DNA of 64,000 nt, from contig CAYWPT010000001.1 of assembly GCA_964460605.1 (NCBI GenBank), forward strand, positions 1 through 64,000, given 5' to 3'. Origin of the DNA: CAYFJV01 sp964460605 (lineage in GTDB: Archaea; Nanobdellota; Nanobdellia; Woesearchaeales; GW2011-AR9). A program made the translations under genes and the position numbers. Positions within the stretch are counted from its first letter, which is position 1. Every line of letters starts with the position of its first letter. Below are positions 51,075-59,298 of the stretch, piece by piece. Below the pieces are notes generated by a model. That model was given only the letters and a program-made list of their open reading frames with translations. It did no database searches and was not told where the DNA came from.

Positions 51075-51739
51075 AGATAATAAAGCCTCTCTGGAAGAGA
51101 TGTTCTAGGCATATAATATCCTAATTTCTTCCATAACAGATATTTAGTTCTGTTCTTAAGACTACTAAAGCCTATTTCTTTAATCCACTTATTTAAACTT
51201 TTCTCGCCACTCATGTAAATTACCAAAGAACCCCTATTTTTACGAGCATGCACATTAAAACCATTTTTCTTAAGAATACTTACTAATTGTTGAGCTAAAG
51301 ACTCACTAACAGTAGAGAATTCAAGTCTTGGATATGAGGGATATTTAATATTTTTTTATTTTGAAAAATAAAGACTTCCATCAGTTTCAAAAATACCCCT
51401 AATAATATGTTTACTCTTTTCCCAATCTGTTAACTCATCTTTAATATAAGTGTTATAAGTTTTATTTCTTTTTATCCCATACCCCTTAAGAGATTTGACT
51501 AATTCTTTATTGTATACTTTAAGTTTAATAGAATTGCCACTTTTATCTTTTCTAACAAAAATCCTTGGCTTGATATTAAACTCCTTTTCCATAAAATCTC
51601 CAAGTCTATCATAATAATCTGTTTCTTCTATATAATTTCCAGTGATTTCTATGCCATAAATTCCATGTTTGGGATAATCTAACAAATAGCCATCACCCAT
51701 CATCACTCCTATGAATTCATATAAGTTAATTTCAGACAT
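51065..51739 (-). pseudogene. LAGLIDADG homing-endonuclease-like gene with in-frame TAA
   Basis: From ATG 51739, FIGVMMGDGYLLDY and later IIRGIFETDGSLYF are the two LAGLIDADG-type motifs. TAA at 51356-51358 then interrupts the same frame, which continues with KYPSYPRLEFSTVSESLAQQ and ends at TAG 51065 inside tRNA-Cys. The enzyme would cut DNA at a specific site. It may be a free-standing relic beside a tRNA. One base change restores ~224 aa. Confidence 0.65.
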
Positions 51740-51815
51740 ATTTAATCATAAAAATAGAAGTTAATAAACTCTGTCCGCACCTGTCCAGTAGACCAGTTAG
51801 ATTAAAAGAAAAAAG

Positions 51816-51928
51816 TGAGCCTAGTGGGATTCGAACCCACGGTCCCCGGCTCGCTTCGTAAGAAGTGTCCAGAAGGAACACTTCTCGTATAGAAGGCCGG
51901 TGCCCTATCCAGACTAGGCTATAGGCTC
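51816..51928 (-). tRNA. tRNA-Arg(TCT) with intron
   Basis: Acceptor GAGCCTA/TAGGCTC, T-arm GTGGG-TTCGAAT-CCCAC and anticodon stem CCGGC/GCCGG are intact. The anticodon TCT is followed by A37, then a 38-nt intron (51852-51889) and A38, the canonical 37/38 position. The intron contains a stem AGAAGTG..CACTTCT fitting bulge-helix-bulge splicing by the archaeal endonuclease. Reads AGA codons. Confidence 0.93.
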
Positions 51929-51976
51929 GTGTAGTGAACTCAAACTAGAATTGACTTTTAAACGTTTCTATATAAA

Positions 51977-52901
51977 TGGTCTGTCCAGAAAGGAATAAAA
52001 GTGTATACTGACTTTCGTCAGTTATGACACAAACAAAAATACAGCATACACCAAAGCATAGCTTTCTGACTGAATTAATAAATCTTTACCATGAAATGGA
52101 CTTCCCATTACATGACAACGACCTCGGTCCCAGAATTTACTCAGAGTTTCATAAATTCTCATTGGTCGTCTTGTTCAGACGATCAAAGAAAGTTCTGCGT
52201 GATTTTATCGCAGAGCTTTATGAGACAAAATGGCCTTCTTGGCTTGATTTACGCCAAATTCCAAGTAAAAGTGTTCTTCATAACTGGTGCAAAAAGTACA
52301 CTGTTGAGTTCTTGCGTGAGCTCAACAGAACTTTTCTTTTAAAAAAAAAAGTCCAAAATTAATGGCAATTGATGCTACAGGAGTAGATGCACATATACGA
52401 AGTAGGCATTATGAGAAGAGAATCAAAGAAAAAGCCAAATTCAACAAATTGACCATTTTTATTGATGTAGAAAATATGCTCATTTATGATCATGTCTTGC
52501 AAATGATACCAAGACATGATGTTAAAGCTACGGAGACAATATTCCGTAGAACACACCTTCGTAAGATAAAATCTCTGGGTGATAAAGGATATGATAGTGA
52601 GCCACTTCATGAAGTGGCTCTAAGTAGGCAGAATACTTTGTTTGCACCAGTTAGAAAAAGCTCACGAGCTAACCCAAAAGGTTGGAATAGAAGAAGATGT
52701 GCTCAAGGAGATGAGGATTATAACAAAAGAGCACATGTGGAAAGCTGTATCCACAGCTTAAAGAGAAGGAGAATACCAATTCTACGTAGTAAGCTCCACT
52801 ATATGAAGAAAAGAGAAATGGCTCTTCAGATACTCATTCACAATATTGAGAAAATGAAGAACATACTGAGAATGATGTTCTACATCATTCTGGACAGACC
52901 A
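51977..52901 (+). mobile_element. IS5-like insertion sequence, complete
   Basis: Perfect 14-bp terminal inverted repeats TGGTCTGTCCAGAA (51977-51990; reverse complement at 52888-52901) bracket two overlapping transposase frames, about 925 bp in all. A hairpin ACTGAC-TTTC-GTCAGT (about 52004-52020) stands just before the orfA start. No clear target duplication is visible. It is inserted between the tRNA-Arg upstream region and the hef 3' end. Confidence 0.85.
52024..52362 (+). CDS. Transposase orfA (N-terminal part)
   Basis: A 112-aa protein: N-terminal region of an IS5-type transposase, with SEFHKFSLVVLFRRSKKVLR and NWCKKYTVEFLRELNRTF. It ends after LLKKKVQN. The run of ten A at 52341-52350 before the stop permits a -1 shift into orfB, giving ...KKKSPKLMAIDATG. 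The fused protein would be the active enzyme; the short form may regulate it. Confidence 0.8.
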   Translation: MTQTKIQHTPKHSFLTELINLYHEMDFPLHDNDLGPRIYSEFHKFSLVVLFRRSKKVLRDFIAELYETKWPSWLDLRQIPSKSVLHNWCKKYTVEFLRELNRTFLLKKKVQN

Positions 52902-52931
52902 CAAAAAAATAGCCTTAACTATTATTTATAG
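52362..52931 (+). CDS. Transposase orfB (DDE catalytic part)
   Basis: A 189-aa frame with the DDE domain: MAIDATGVDAH (first Asp), SLGDKGYDSEPLHEVAL (second Asp), and a later KRAHVESCIHSLKRR region with Glu. It overlaps the orfA stop by one base and is 1 frame back, so it is probably made as a frameshifted fusion. Its stop at 52931 lies 30 bp beyond the right inverted repeat, in host sequence, and overlaps the hef end. Confidence 0.8.
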   Translation: MAIDATGVDAHIRSRHYEKRIKEKAKFNKLTIFIDVENMLIYDHVLQMIPRHDVKATETIFRRTHLRKIKSLGDKGYDSEPLHEVALSRQNTLFAPVRKSSRANPKGWNRRRCAQGDEDYNKRAHVESCIHSLKRRRIPILRSKLHYMKKREMALQILIHNIEKMKNILRMMFYIILDRPQKNSLNYYL

Positions 52932-55192
52932 TCTTCATCAAAGAAATCAGTCAATCTAGTTGCAATAGTCTTTCCAATACCTTTTATTTTTTGCATGTCT
53001 TCGGAGCTAGAATTTACTAGATTTTTTACAGAACCAAAGTGTTTGAGCAGAGTTTTTGCTGTACCCATACCAATATTTGGCATAGCTGCTACAAGATATT
53101 CTTGCTGTTCTTTTGCTGAAGCCGGTTTGCTTGTATGTGGGTTGAAGAATTTTGAGCCTGCCTTTCCTTGCTCACGTTTTGCCATCACCATAAGAAATTC
53201 CGCAGTATCTCTAGGATTCTTAGTATGAATAATTGGAATATTGTAACCTAAAACGATAGAGGCCATTGCGCCTCTGATTGCATTTGGATGCACATTTCTT
53301 TGTTGGTACAAATCTTCTTCACCTTCAACAATAACCAATGATTGTTCAAAATGTTCTTTCATCTGTTTCATCTGTTGCATTAATCTTCCATCTAGAATTG
53401 AATTGACAAAATCTGGCACTTTTTTTAGCTCAACTGCAACCTTTCCTGAAACAATATAATCTGCGCAGTTTAATTGAGTAGATTCTGCATGCACGCCCAT
53501 GCTAAGAAGTTCTTTGAGAATTCTGTTATCTTTTTCTCTATGATCTACAAGGATTGCTAGGTTTTGATTCTCAGCTTGTTTCTTCTCAACTTTAGCTTCA
53601 GGAAGCTTTTCTGGAATGAGTTGCTTCTTAGGCTTATCAATCTCTTTTGCTGTTGAGAATTTGTCTAAAGTAGTATTAGTATCTAAAGCGGAGAGATCTT
53701 TTTTGAGTTTGTCTAAAACCCTATACATTGTCTTTTCTTTGTGAAAAGCAGCCCACCTGTATGCTTCATCACGAGTTCCTTTGACATACATAACTTTGAC
53801 TGCTCCTTCTTCGAGTCTACCTGTACGTCCTCTTCTTTGGATGTTTCTAATAGCGCTTGCTGTTGGTTCGTAAAAAATAACTTGGTTTACCTTGGGGATA
53901 TCTAATCCTTCTTCAGCTACTGAAGTTGCAACAAGAACTTGGAATTCTCCTGCTCTAAATTGATCCAAAACTTCTTTTTGTTGTTTTTGACTCAGACCAA
54001 TACCATTCTTCTTTGCTTGACCCACAAAAATTTTGTGTTTGATGGCCAAAAGTTCTAAGTTTGCAGCAATTTCTTGTGCAGAATCTCTAAAGTTAGTAAA
54101 AACAATAATTTTTGTATCAGGAGTAGTAGCAACTTCTTTGAGGATTAATTCGTTGAGCTTTTGAGTTTTAGGATGTTGCACTTGTCTTTCAATTAAACTC
54201 TTTGTAAGATAATGCGCAGCTTTAAAATTAGGATCTATTGCTAAATTTTTTACAGCTTTAGTTTTACTTTTGTGCGCTTGCTCAAATAATTTGTTCATGT
54301 AAATATCTAAAGGTCTGATTCCTTGGCATTCTAATAATTCTAAAGCGTGTTCAGCTTTGAGTGCTTCTGCTAAAAGTGAAAGTGATTTGAGCGCATCATA
54401 ATTAACCGCTTCTCTTCCTAATTGAGATTGAATTAATTTCTGGATTCTAAGCAATTGGCCTTTGTTCAAATTGATTGTCTTAATGAAACCTAAAGATTTG
54501 ATTTGTTTAAGCTTTTTTTGAACAACTATTTTAAGTTCATGATGCACTTTCTTTAACTCTTCAGGGAATTTTAATTCGATCCATTCAGTTTCTGTTTTTT
54601 GCACGTAAGGTTTTACATCGGGATCATTATTTGTCCTCACTTCAACCTTTTCGATTTTAAGATTCTGACAGATCTCTCTAATCTTTTCTGCATCTGCTCC
54701 AGGTGATGCTGTTAAGGCGAGGATTCTTTTGTTTATTGCAGTTTTATCATAATGTTCTGCTAGCCAAACATAAGAGTAATCTCCAGTTGCATGATGACAT
54801 TCATCAAATACTAATAATGAAACTTCTTTGAAAGTAATTCTTCTGTTAATCACATCGTTTTCAAAACCTTGTGGAGTTGAGATAATAACTTGAGCATCTT
54901 TCCAGAGTAGTTGTCTTTTTGCAGAATTGATTGCTCCCGTAAAGACTACAATGTTTTCTTGTGGAATGTCTAAGTGTTTGATGAATGTAGACTTATGTTG
55001 GTCGCATAGAGGCTTTGTAGGTGCAAGCATAAGAATTTTAGAATTTGGATAAGTTTTGAGTCTTTGAGTGGCTAGCAGAAGTGCTATTGCTGTCTTTCCC
55101 ATACCTGTTGGAAGTACTGTTAAAGTGTTACTTTTTACAGCTGTACCTAAAATTGTTTGCTGGTATAATCTTGGCGTGAAATCTGTGAGCAT
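52922..55192 (-). CDS. hef: Hef helicase/nuclease (XPF/FANCM family)
   Basis: A 756-aa protein with SF2 helicase motifs (Walker A LPTGMGKTAIALLLAT, DECHH, IQRRGRTGR), a Hef-type insertion, then an XPF-family nuclease domain (VDHREKDNRILKELLSMGVH, then VAVELKKVPDFVNSILDGRL) and C-terminal helix-hairpin-helix motifs (NIGMGTAKTLLKHFGSVKNL). Hef acts on stalled or branched replication forks. The catalytic ERKxxxD motif reads ELKKVPD, with Arg replaced by Leu, so nuclease activity may be altered. Confidence 0.93.
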   Translation of the reverse strand: MLTDFTPRLYQQTILGTAVKSNTLTVLPTGMGKTAIALLLATQRLKTYPNSKILMLAPTKPLCDQHKSTFIKHLDIPQENIVVFTGAINSAKRQLLWKDAQVIISTPQGFENDVINRRITFKEVSLLVFDECHHATGDYSYVWLAEHYDKTAINKRILALTASPGADAEKIREICQNLKIEKVEVRTNNDPDVKPYVQKTETEWIELKFPEELKKVHHELKIVVQKKLKQIKSLGFIKTINLNKGQLLRIQKLIQSQLGREAVNYDALKSLSLLAEALKAEHALELLECQGIRPLDIYMNKLFEQAHKSKTKAVKNLAIDPNFKAAHYLTKSLIERQVQHPKTQKLNELILKEVATTPDTKIIVFTNFRDSAQEIAANLELLAIKHKIFVGQAKKNGIGLSQKQQKEVLDQFRAGEFQVLVATSVAEEGLDIPKVNQVIFYEPTASAIRNIQRRGRTGRLEEGAVKVMYVKGTRDEAYRWAAFHKEKTMYRVLDKLKKDLSALDTNTTLDKFSTAKEIDKPKKQLIPEKLPEAKVEKKQAENQNLAILVDHREKDNRILKELLSMGVHAESTQLNCADYIVSGKVAVELKKVPDFVNSILDGRLMQQMKQMKEHFEQSLVIVEGEEDLYQQRNVHPNAIRGAMASIVLGYNIPIIHTKNPRDTAEFLMVMAKREQGKAGSKFFNPHTSKPASAKEQQEYLVAAMPNIGMGTAKTLLKHFGSVKNLVNSSSEDMQKIKGIGKTIATRLTDFFDEDYK

Positions 55193-55271
55193 ATGGTTTT
55201 AAGAGAAAAGAAGTATAAAAAAGCTTAGTGAGTTTGACCAGTGTGGGTAGTGGGAGAAATTTGATTAATTA

Positions 55272-55645
55272 TTAATTCTTACGAGTATACTCTACCCTAC
55301 CAGCAGAAAACTCATTACAAGTTTCCCCATCAAATAAAATTGTATATCCCCTTCTTGTACCAGGGTTAAATAATCTAGATCTAGAATCAGAACTATCAAG
55401 ATGAGTATTTAATCTTTGGATACCAGCCCTAATTGATTGTTTTGAAGCGCTTCTACCTACATATTCACCATATGCTTCACATAATTCATCCACAGATACT
55501 AAATTTCCGCTTGTTTCTTCTCTTTTGGATAAAATATGATTATAAATAAAAGTAGCAAGGCCCTTTGGAAGATTTAATTTATTTTCTTTTGACCTTCCTT
55601 TTTAGAACTTTTCTTAGAATCTTCTTTGCTAATTTCTTTTTTCAT
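55272..55645 (-). pseudogene. Small winged-helix-like protein, frameshifted
   Basis: ATG 55645 opens MKKEISKEDSKKSSKKEGQ and stops at TAA 55574. The next frame continues NLPKGLATFIYNHILSKREE and DELCEAYGEYVGRSASKQSI to 55272. One extra base in an A-rich run near 55583 would join them into ~125 aa with a basic N-terminus and a helix-turn-helix-like C-terminal part resembling response-regulator output domains. It may be a sequencing error at a homopolymer or a real break. Confidence 0.5.
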
Positions 55646-55811
55646 GAATATCTAATGTAATTTGTTATTCTTAATAAACTTTTCACTTTTTTTATTCCTT
55701 GAGAAATTAATATAAATTTTATGAAAATTATTTAAAGAAAATTAAAATTCTGTCTCTTTAAAGGTTGTGAAAATCTTTTAGCAAAGACAATTTTGCCAAT
55801 TATTCTCTTCT

Positions 55812-56606
55812 CTAATGTGCATGGCCATGACCAACTTCAAATAATAACAAGGCTGCCATCACAGTGATACCTAAAACAAAGACAAACAATTGCATTAAAG
55901 ATACTTTCAAAGCGCCCTCATGTTTGAGTTCAGGAACTAAATCCGCCATTGCAATGTAAATGAATCCACCTGCCGCAAAAGGCACTAAAAATACTTCTAC
56001 ATGCTCAAAAACATTCTGTAATAATAAAGCGCCAACTGCGCCGATAACTGCTACTAAACCGCTTAAGAAATTGTAGAATAATGCTCGTCCTCTTGAATAG
56101 CCACTATGAATTAAAACCCCAAAATCACCAATCTCTTGTGGAATCTCGTGCAAAAGTACAGCAACAGTTGTAGCAATACCTACAGGAATGCTTACTAAAT
56201 AACTTCCTGCAATAATAATACCATCAATAAAGTTATGCGCCCCATCTCCAATCAAATTCATTTTTCCAAAACTTTCTGCATGTTTATGATGTTTTTCATG
56301 ATCATGATCAGTATGGTGACAGTGGTGCCACTGAATAACTTTTTCTACAAAGAAAAATGCCACGATACCTAACAATAAGCTCATTGAGATTTGTAGAGTA
56401 AAACCACCTACTTCTTCAACAATCTCAGGTAATAAATGAATAAAGGCATCACCAATTAATGCGCCTGCTGAAAAGCTTACTAGATATAATAAAAATTTTC
56501 TTAATTTGTCTAATTGCCAAGATAAAGTGAAAATACCAATAAGAGAAATTGCACTTACAATAAAAACACTCGCCAGAGTATAAATCCATACTGTTGCACT
56601 AATCAT
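55812..56606 (-). CDS. ZIP-family metal transporter
   Basis: A 264-aa transporter with seven to eight helices. HLLPEIVEEV and the paired metal-site helices DGAHNFIDGIIIAGS and VLLHEIPQEIGDFG are ZIP signatures for Zn/Fe/Mn uptake. A His-rich cytosolic loop (HHCHHTDHDHEKHHKH, near residue 97) binds metal. It is divergent from a Fur-type repressor with a shared operator, so metal-responsive control is expected. Confidence 0.92.
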   Translation of the reverse strand: MISATVWIYTLASVFIVSAISLIGIFTLSWQLDKLRKFLLYLVSFSAGALIGDAFIHLLPEIVEEVGGFTLQISMSLLLGIVAFFFVEKVIQWHHCHHTDHDHEKHHKHAESFGKMNLIGDGAHNFIDGIIIAGSYLVSIPVGIATTVAVLLHEIPQEIGDFGVLIHSGYSRGRALFYNFLSGLVAVIGAVGALLLQNVFEHVEVFLVPFAAGGFIYIAMADLVPELKHEGALKVSLMQLFVFVLGITVMAALLLFEVGHGHAH

Positions 56607-56629
56607 TAAGAAAAGAAAAGCGTAAAGTA

Positions 56630-56658
56630 TTTATAAAAGTTGCTGATAACCATTATCA
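56630..56658. promoter_or_regulatory. Shared TATA box and Fur/Zur-like operator
   Basis: TTTATAAA (56630-56637) can serve both directions: about 25 bp from the ZIP ATG (56606) and about 28 bp from the Fur ATG (56665). TGATAA-CCA-TTATCA (56644-56658) is a near-perfect palindrome of the Fur-box type. It overlaps the likely start point of the Fur gene. Confidence 0.7.
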
Positions 56659-56664
56659 ATAAGC

Positions 56665-57027
56665 ATGGTAAGGATGACTAAACAAAGAAAGGATTTGTAC
56701 TCTAGTTTGGAGGGTTTTAGCTCTTTTTTCAATGCTGAAGAGCTTTTTGAAAAAGCTTCTAAAAAAAATGAGAAGATAGGCATTGCAACTGTCTACAGGT
56801 TTCTTAAAAAGTTGGTAGAAGATCATGAGTTACATTCTTATACTTGTGAGGGGAAAACAATTTATTCAAAAAATAAACATAACCATTGTCATTTCATTTG
56901 TAAAAAATGTGGGAAGAAAGAACACATTGATGTGAAAAAGTTAGATTTTCTAGAGAAAGGAAAAAAGAAAGTTTGTCATTTTCAAATTGATATCACTGGA
57001 ACCTGTGAAGATTGTGTTAAGCGTTAG
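56665..57027 (+). CDS. Fur-family metal-dependent repressor
   Basis: A 120-aa protein with an N-terminal winged helix (FFNAEELFEKASKKNEKIGI; IATVYRFLKKLVEDHELHSY) and a C-terminal metal domain with HNHCHFICKKCGKKEH and GTCEDC (two CxxC pairs for structural zinc). Shorter than most Fur proteins. Divergence from the ZIP gene suggests Zur-like zinc control. An alternative start is ATG 56674. Confidence 0.9.
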   Translation: MVRMTKQRKDLYSSLEGFSSFFNAEELFEKASKKNEKIGIATVYRFLKKLVEDHELHSYTCEGKTIYSKNKHNHCHFICKKCGKKEHIDVKKLDFLEKGKKKVCHFQIDITGTCEDCVKR

Positions 57028-57526
57028 TTTGCAATTCTAAAAACTTCTTTAGATAATAAGCATCTCTTAAAATTATGAATTTTCCAGCATAGCTTTCTGG
57101 ATTTCCATTTTTTACTAAACTGAGTGCTTCTTCTGGTTTAACCCAAACTACTTCAAATCCTAAAGAGAGTTCTTTTTCTGTAAAGTTGGGTTTCCCTTCT
57201 TCTAGAAGTTCAGCACTAAAACAATGAGATGTTTGTACTAATTGATGATGGCTCCTGTGTTCAAGTATCTCACCAATTTCACTATTAACTTTCACTTTTG
57301 AACCTACTTCTTCAAGAATTTCTCTGTGAAGAGCATCAATGATTGTTTCTCCTTCATCAACACCACCACCAGGGAGTTTGTAATAATTATCTTTTGTTAC
57401 ATGCAGAAGTGCAACTTTGTTTCCATTTTTGATTACTGCTCTAGCTGCTGTCCGAGGTTTATTTTTTACATCACCTTTCACTTCTGCGCCAACATCTTTA
57501 TCACTGATCTCAAGAATTTTTTCCAT
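57017..57526 (-). CDS. Nudix hydrolase
   Basis: A 169-aa protein with the Nudix box GGGVDEGETIIDALHREILE then EVG (Gx5Ex7REUxEExGU). It hydrolyses a nucleoside diphosphate linked to another group. Substrate unknown. Its 3' end overlaps the end of the Fur gene by 11 bp, convergent. Confidence 0.9.
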   Translation of the reverse strand: MEKILEISDKDVGAEVKGDVKNKPRTAARAVIKNGNKVALLHVTKDNYYKLPGGGVDEGETIIDALHREILEEVGSKVKVNSEIGEILEHRSHHQLVQTSHCFSAELLEEGKPNFTEKELSLGFEVVWVKPEEALSLVKNGNPESYAGKFIILRDAYYLKKFLELQTNA

Positions 57527-57532
57527 TTTACA

Positions 57533-57832
57533 CTAATAATTTAACTCACTTTTAATTATTTCCTTCAAATCTTCCACATTTCTAATCTCTTTAAAGAACC
57601 GACCGGAAGGATAGACTACAGCTACACCGCCTTGAGCATGACAAAAACCCAAACAATGTGTTTTAGTCACGTAAACTGCATTAGCCCAGCCTTTAGAAAG
57701 TACCCATTGCTTCAATTCATGTACCAAAGAAGCATCCACGCCATGAGCGCAACTGTTGCTCCCCACAGAAGATCTATTGTTTATACAAACAAATAAGTGT
57801 ACTTGAGGTTTTGAAAAAGAAATTTTTTTCAT
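57533..57832 (-). CDS. Thioredoxin-like [2Fe-2S] ferredoxin
   Basis: A 99-aa protein with CINNRSSVGSNSCAHG and later THCLGFCHAQGGVAVVYPSG: four Cys in the spacing of the thioredoxin-like [2Fe-2S] ferredoxin family. It carries electrons; partner enzyme unknown. It is 6 bp upstream of the Nudix start region on the same strand. Confidence 0.85.
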   Translation of the reverse strand: MKKISFSKPQVHLFVCINNRSSVGSNSCAHGVDASLVHELKQWVLSKGWANAVYVTKTHCLGFCHAQGGVAVVYPSGRFFKEIRNVEDLKEIIKSELNY

Positions 57833-57849
57833 TTTTAGAAAAAGAAAAA

Positions 57850-58149
57850 TTAAAGTTCTTGCTCACCAGTCAAGGTAACAATTCTTGTGTTTTCATCAAA
57901 ATCTACAACTAAGTGTAATAAATTGTTGATAACTAAATCATTACCCATTAGATAAAAACTTACATTTGCTAAATCACGCAGACGAAGCTTGACTACATCT
58001 TCAACTTCTACAGTCTTAAAAGGTACCTTGGCTTTTAAGTGCGGGTTATTGGTCTCGAACAATGCAATTACGGCAGTCCAAAGACCATCTTTGTCTTTTC
58101 CAGGTTTTCTACTTAAAACCACACTTTTTGCTTCGTATTTTTCTGCCAT
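57850..58149 (-). CDS. Hypothetical small protein
   Basis: A 99-aa soluble protein with mixed alpha/beta content: RKPGKDKDGLWTAVIALFET and LRDLANVSFYLMGNDLVINN. No recognised motif. Seventeen bp separate it from the ferredoxin gene. Confidence 0.5.
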   Translation of the reverse strand: MAEKYEAKSVVLSRKPGKDKDGLWTAVIALFETNNPHLKAKVPFKTVEVEDVVKLRLRDLANVSFYLMGNDLVINNLLHLVVDFDENTRIVTLTGEQEL

Positions 58150-58152
58150 AAG

Positions 58153-58548
58153 CTACTTGAGGAAGCTCTCACTTTTAAAGATTACTAAGTATTCTTTCAT
58201 ATGGAGCCAATAGCTTAAAAAGAAAAAGAAAAGGAATAAAAGTATCACAAATATCCTACTATGATTAAAACTCCCGGCAACAAAACCGATAATAAAAGCT
58301 AAAATTGCTAAAACTGAAGCTAAAATTGATTGTGTCCTTCGCTTAACATAGTAAATTCTTCCAAAAAGAAAAGCAAAGAGTGAAATTACGAAATAAGCAA
58401 CAAAAGGATATTCTAAACGAAAGGCAACAACAAAACCGCCAAACAAAAGAAATAATGCAAAAAGTTCCCCCCAACTCTTGTGAAAGTTGAGCCCATCAAT
58501 ATGTTTATCTATCTTTGTATTAAGAAACTTTCTTATCATGCCCGCCAT
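58153..58548 (-). CDS. Hypothetical membrane protein
   Basis: A 131-aa protein with about four hydrophobic segments (ALFLLFGGFVVAFRLEYPFV and others) after a short basic start. No family recognised. Its start overlaps the stop of the M50-like gene by 13 bp, so it is probably in one operon with it. Confidence 0.55.
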   Translation of the reverse strand: MAGMIRKFLNTKIDKHIDGLNFHKSWGELFALFLLFGGFVVAFRLEYPFVAYFVISLFAFLFGRIYYVKRRTQSILASVLAILAFIIGFVAGSFNHSRIFVILLFLFFFFLSYWLHMKEYLVIFKSESFLK

Positions 58549-59264
58549 AGTGTAGTTATAACTCCTGTGATTCCACCGATTGCAATCAAAATGATTAAAC
58601 CAATTTTAGTTCCTGATAATAATAACAAACTTGTCAAAGCTAAAGCAATCCAATTTACCCCATACAAAAAGCGTGAACCAAAGAAAATTTGTATACCATC
58701 AAAACGAGGTAGTGGTAATAACATAGAAACACCCATGAATAAATTCATCATCATTCCTGTTCTAAAAAAGAAACTTTCTTGGAAAACGTATAACAAAATT
58801 CCAAAAGCTGTAGCTAAAGTTAAATTAGCCCATAAACCCCATGATGCAATTTGAGCGTTTTCTTCAAAATTAAAACCATAAAAGAATTTACCAATACGTT
58901 GCCTAGTCATAAAAGTACTTGTTGTTCCACCTGCAAAAATAAATGGAAGATAACCAAAACTAAGCAAGGATAAAATGATTGAGGCAATTACTCCTTCCCA
59001 CCATACTTGGAAACGTACAAGATAGCCTAATTCAATCCCTACAATTTTTTGTAATGAGATTCTAAAAAAGAAAGTCAAGAATGCTAAAATAGTTGCTAAG
59101 AAGAAATATCCTATCCATGAAAGTACCCGGAAATCCTCTCCAGGAAAATTGATTGAGAAAATAAAACCGAAGGCTAAACAAGTTAATACTAATGGATAAA
59201 ATTCAGATTCCCTGAATCTAAAAAATTTCTTTAACTTTGCGCGACTTTGATAGCGTCCTTTCAT
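58536..59264 (-). CDS. M50 (site-2 protease)-like membrane protein lacking HExxH
   Basis: A 242-aa multi-helix protein. Where archaeal site-2 proteases have HExxH, this sequence reads ISLQKIVGIELGY; the later MLLPLPRFDGIQIFFG resembles the LPxxxLDG motif. So it appears related to M50 proteases but without the zinc-binding His residues, and likely inactive or of another function. The M50 assignment is inferred from motif position only. Confidence 0.55.
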   Translation of the reverse strand: MKGRYQSRAKLKKFFRFRESEFYPLVLTCLAFGFIFSINFPGEDFRVLSWIGYFFLATILAFLTFFFRISLQKIVGIELGYLVRFQVWWEGVIASIILSLLSFGYLPFIFAGGTTSTFMTRQRIGKFFYGFNFEENAQIASWGLWANLTLATAFGILLYVFQESFFFRTGMMMNLFMGVSMLLPLPRFDGIQIFFGSRFLYGVNWIALALTSLLLLSGTKIGLIILIAIGGITGVITTLWRA

Positions 59265-59298
59265 AAGCTAAAAGAAGTATTATAGCATATAAAAAGAT

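Noticed and set aside
6271..51358. Stop-codon recoding at in-frame TAA (6271, 51356)
   Set aside because: TAA is used normally as a stop in many genes here, aRF1 has all stop-reading motifs, and pyrrolysine uses TAG. Mutation or read error is simpler.
52599..52620. Perfect 22-bp palindrome GAGCCACTTCATGAAGTGGCTC within transposase orfB
   Set aside because: It encodes normal transposase residues (DSEPLHEVAL), so it is more likely coding chance or an IS-internal structure than a separate element.
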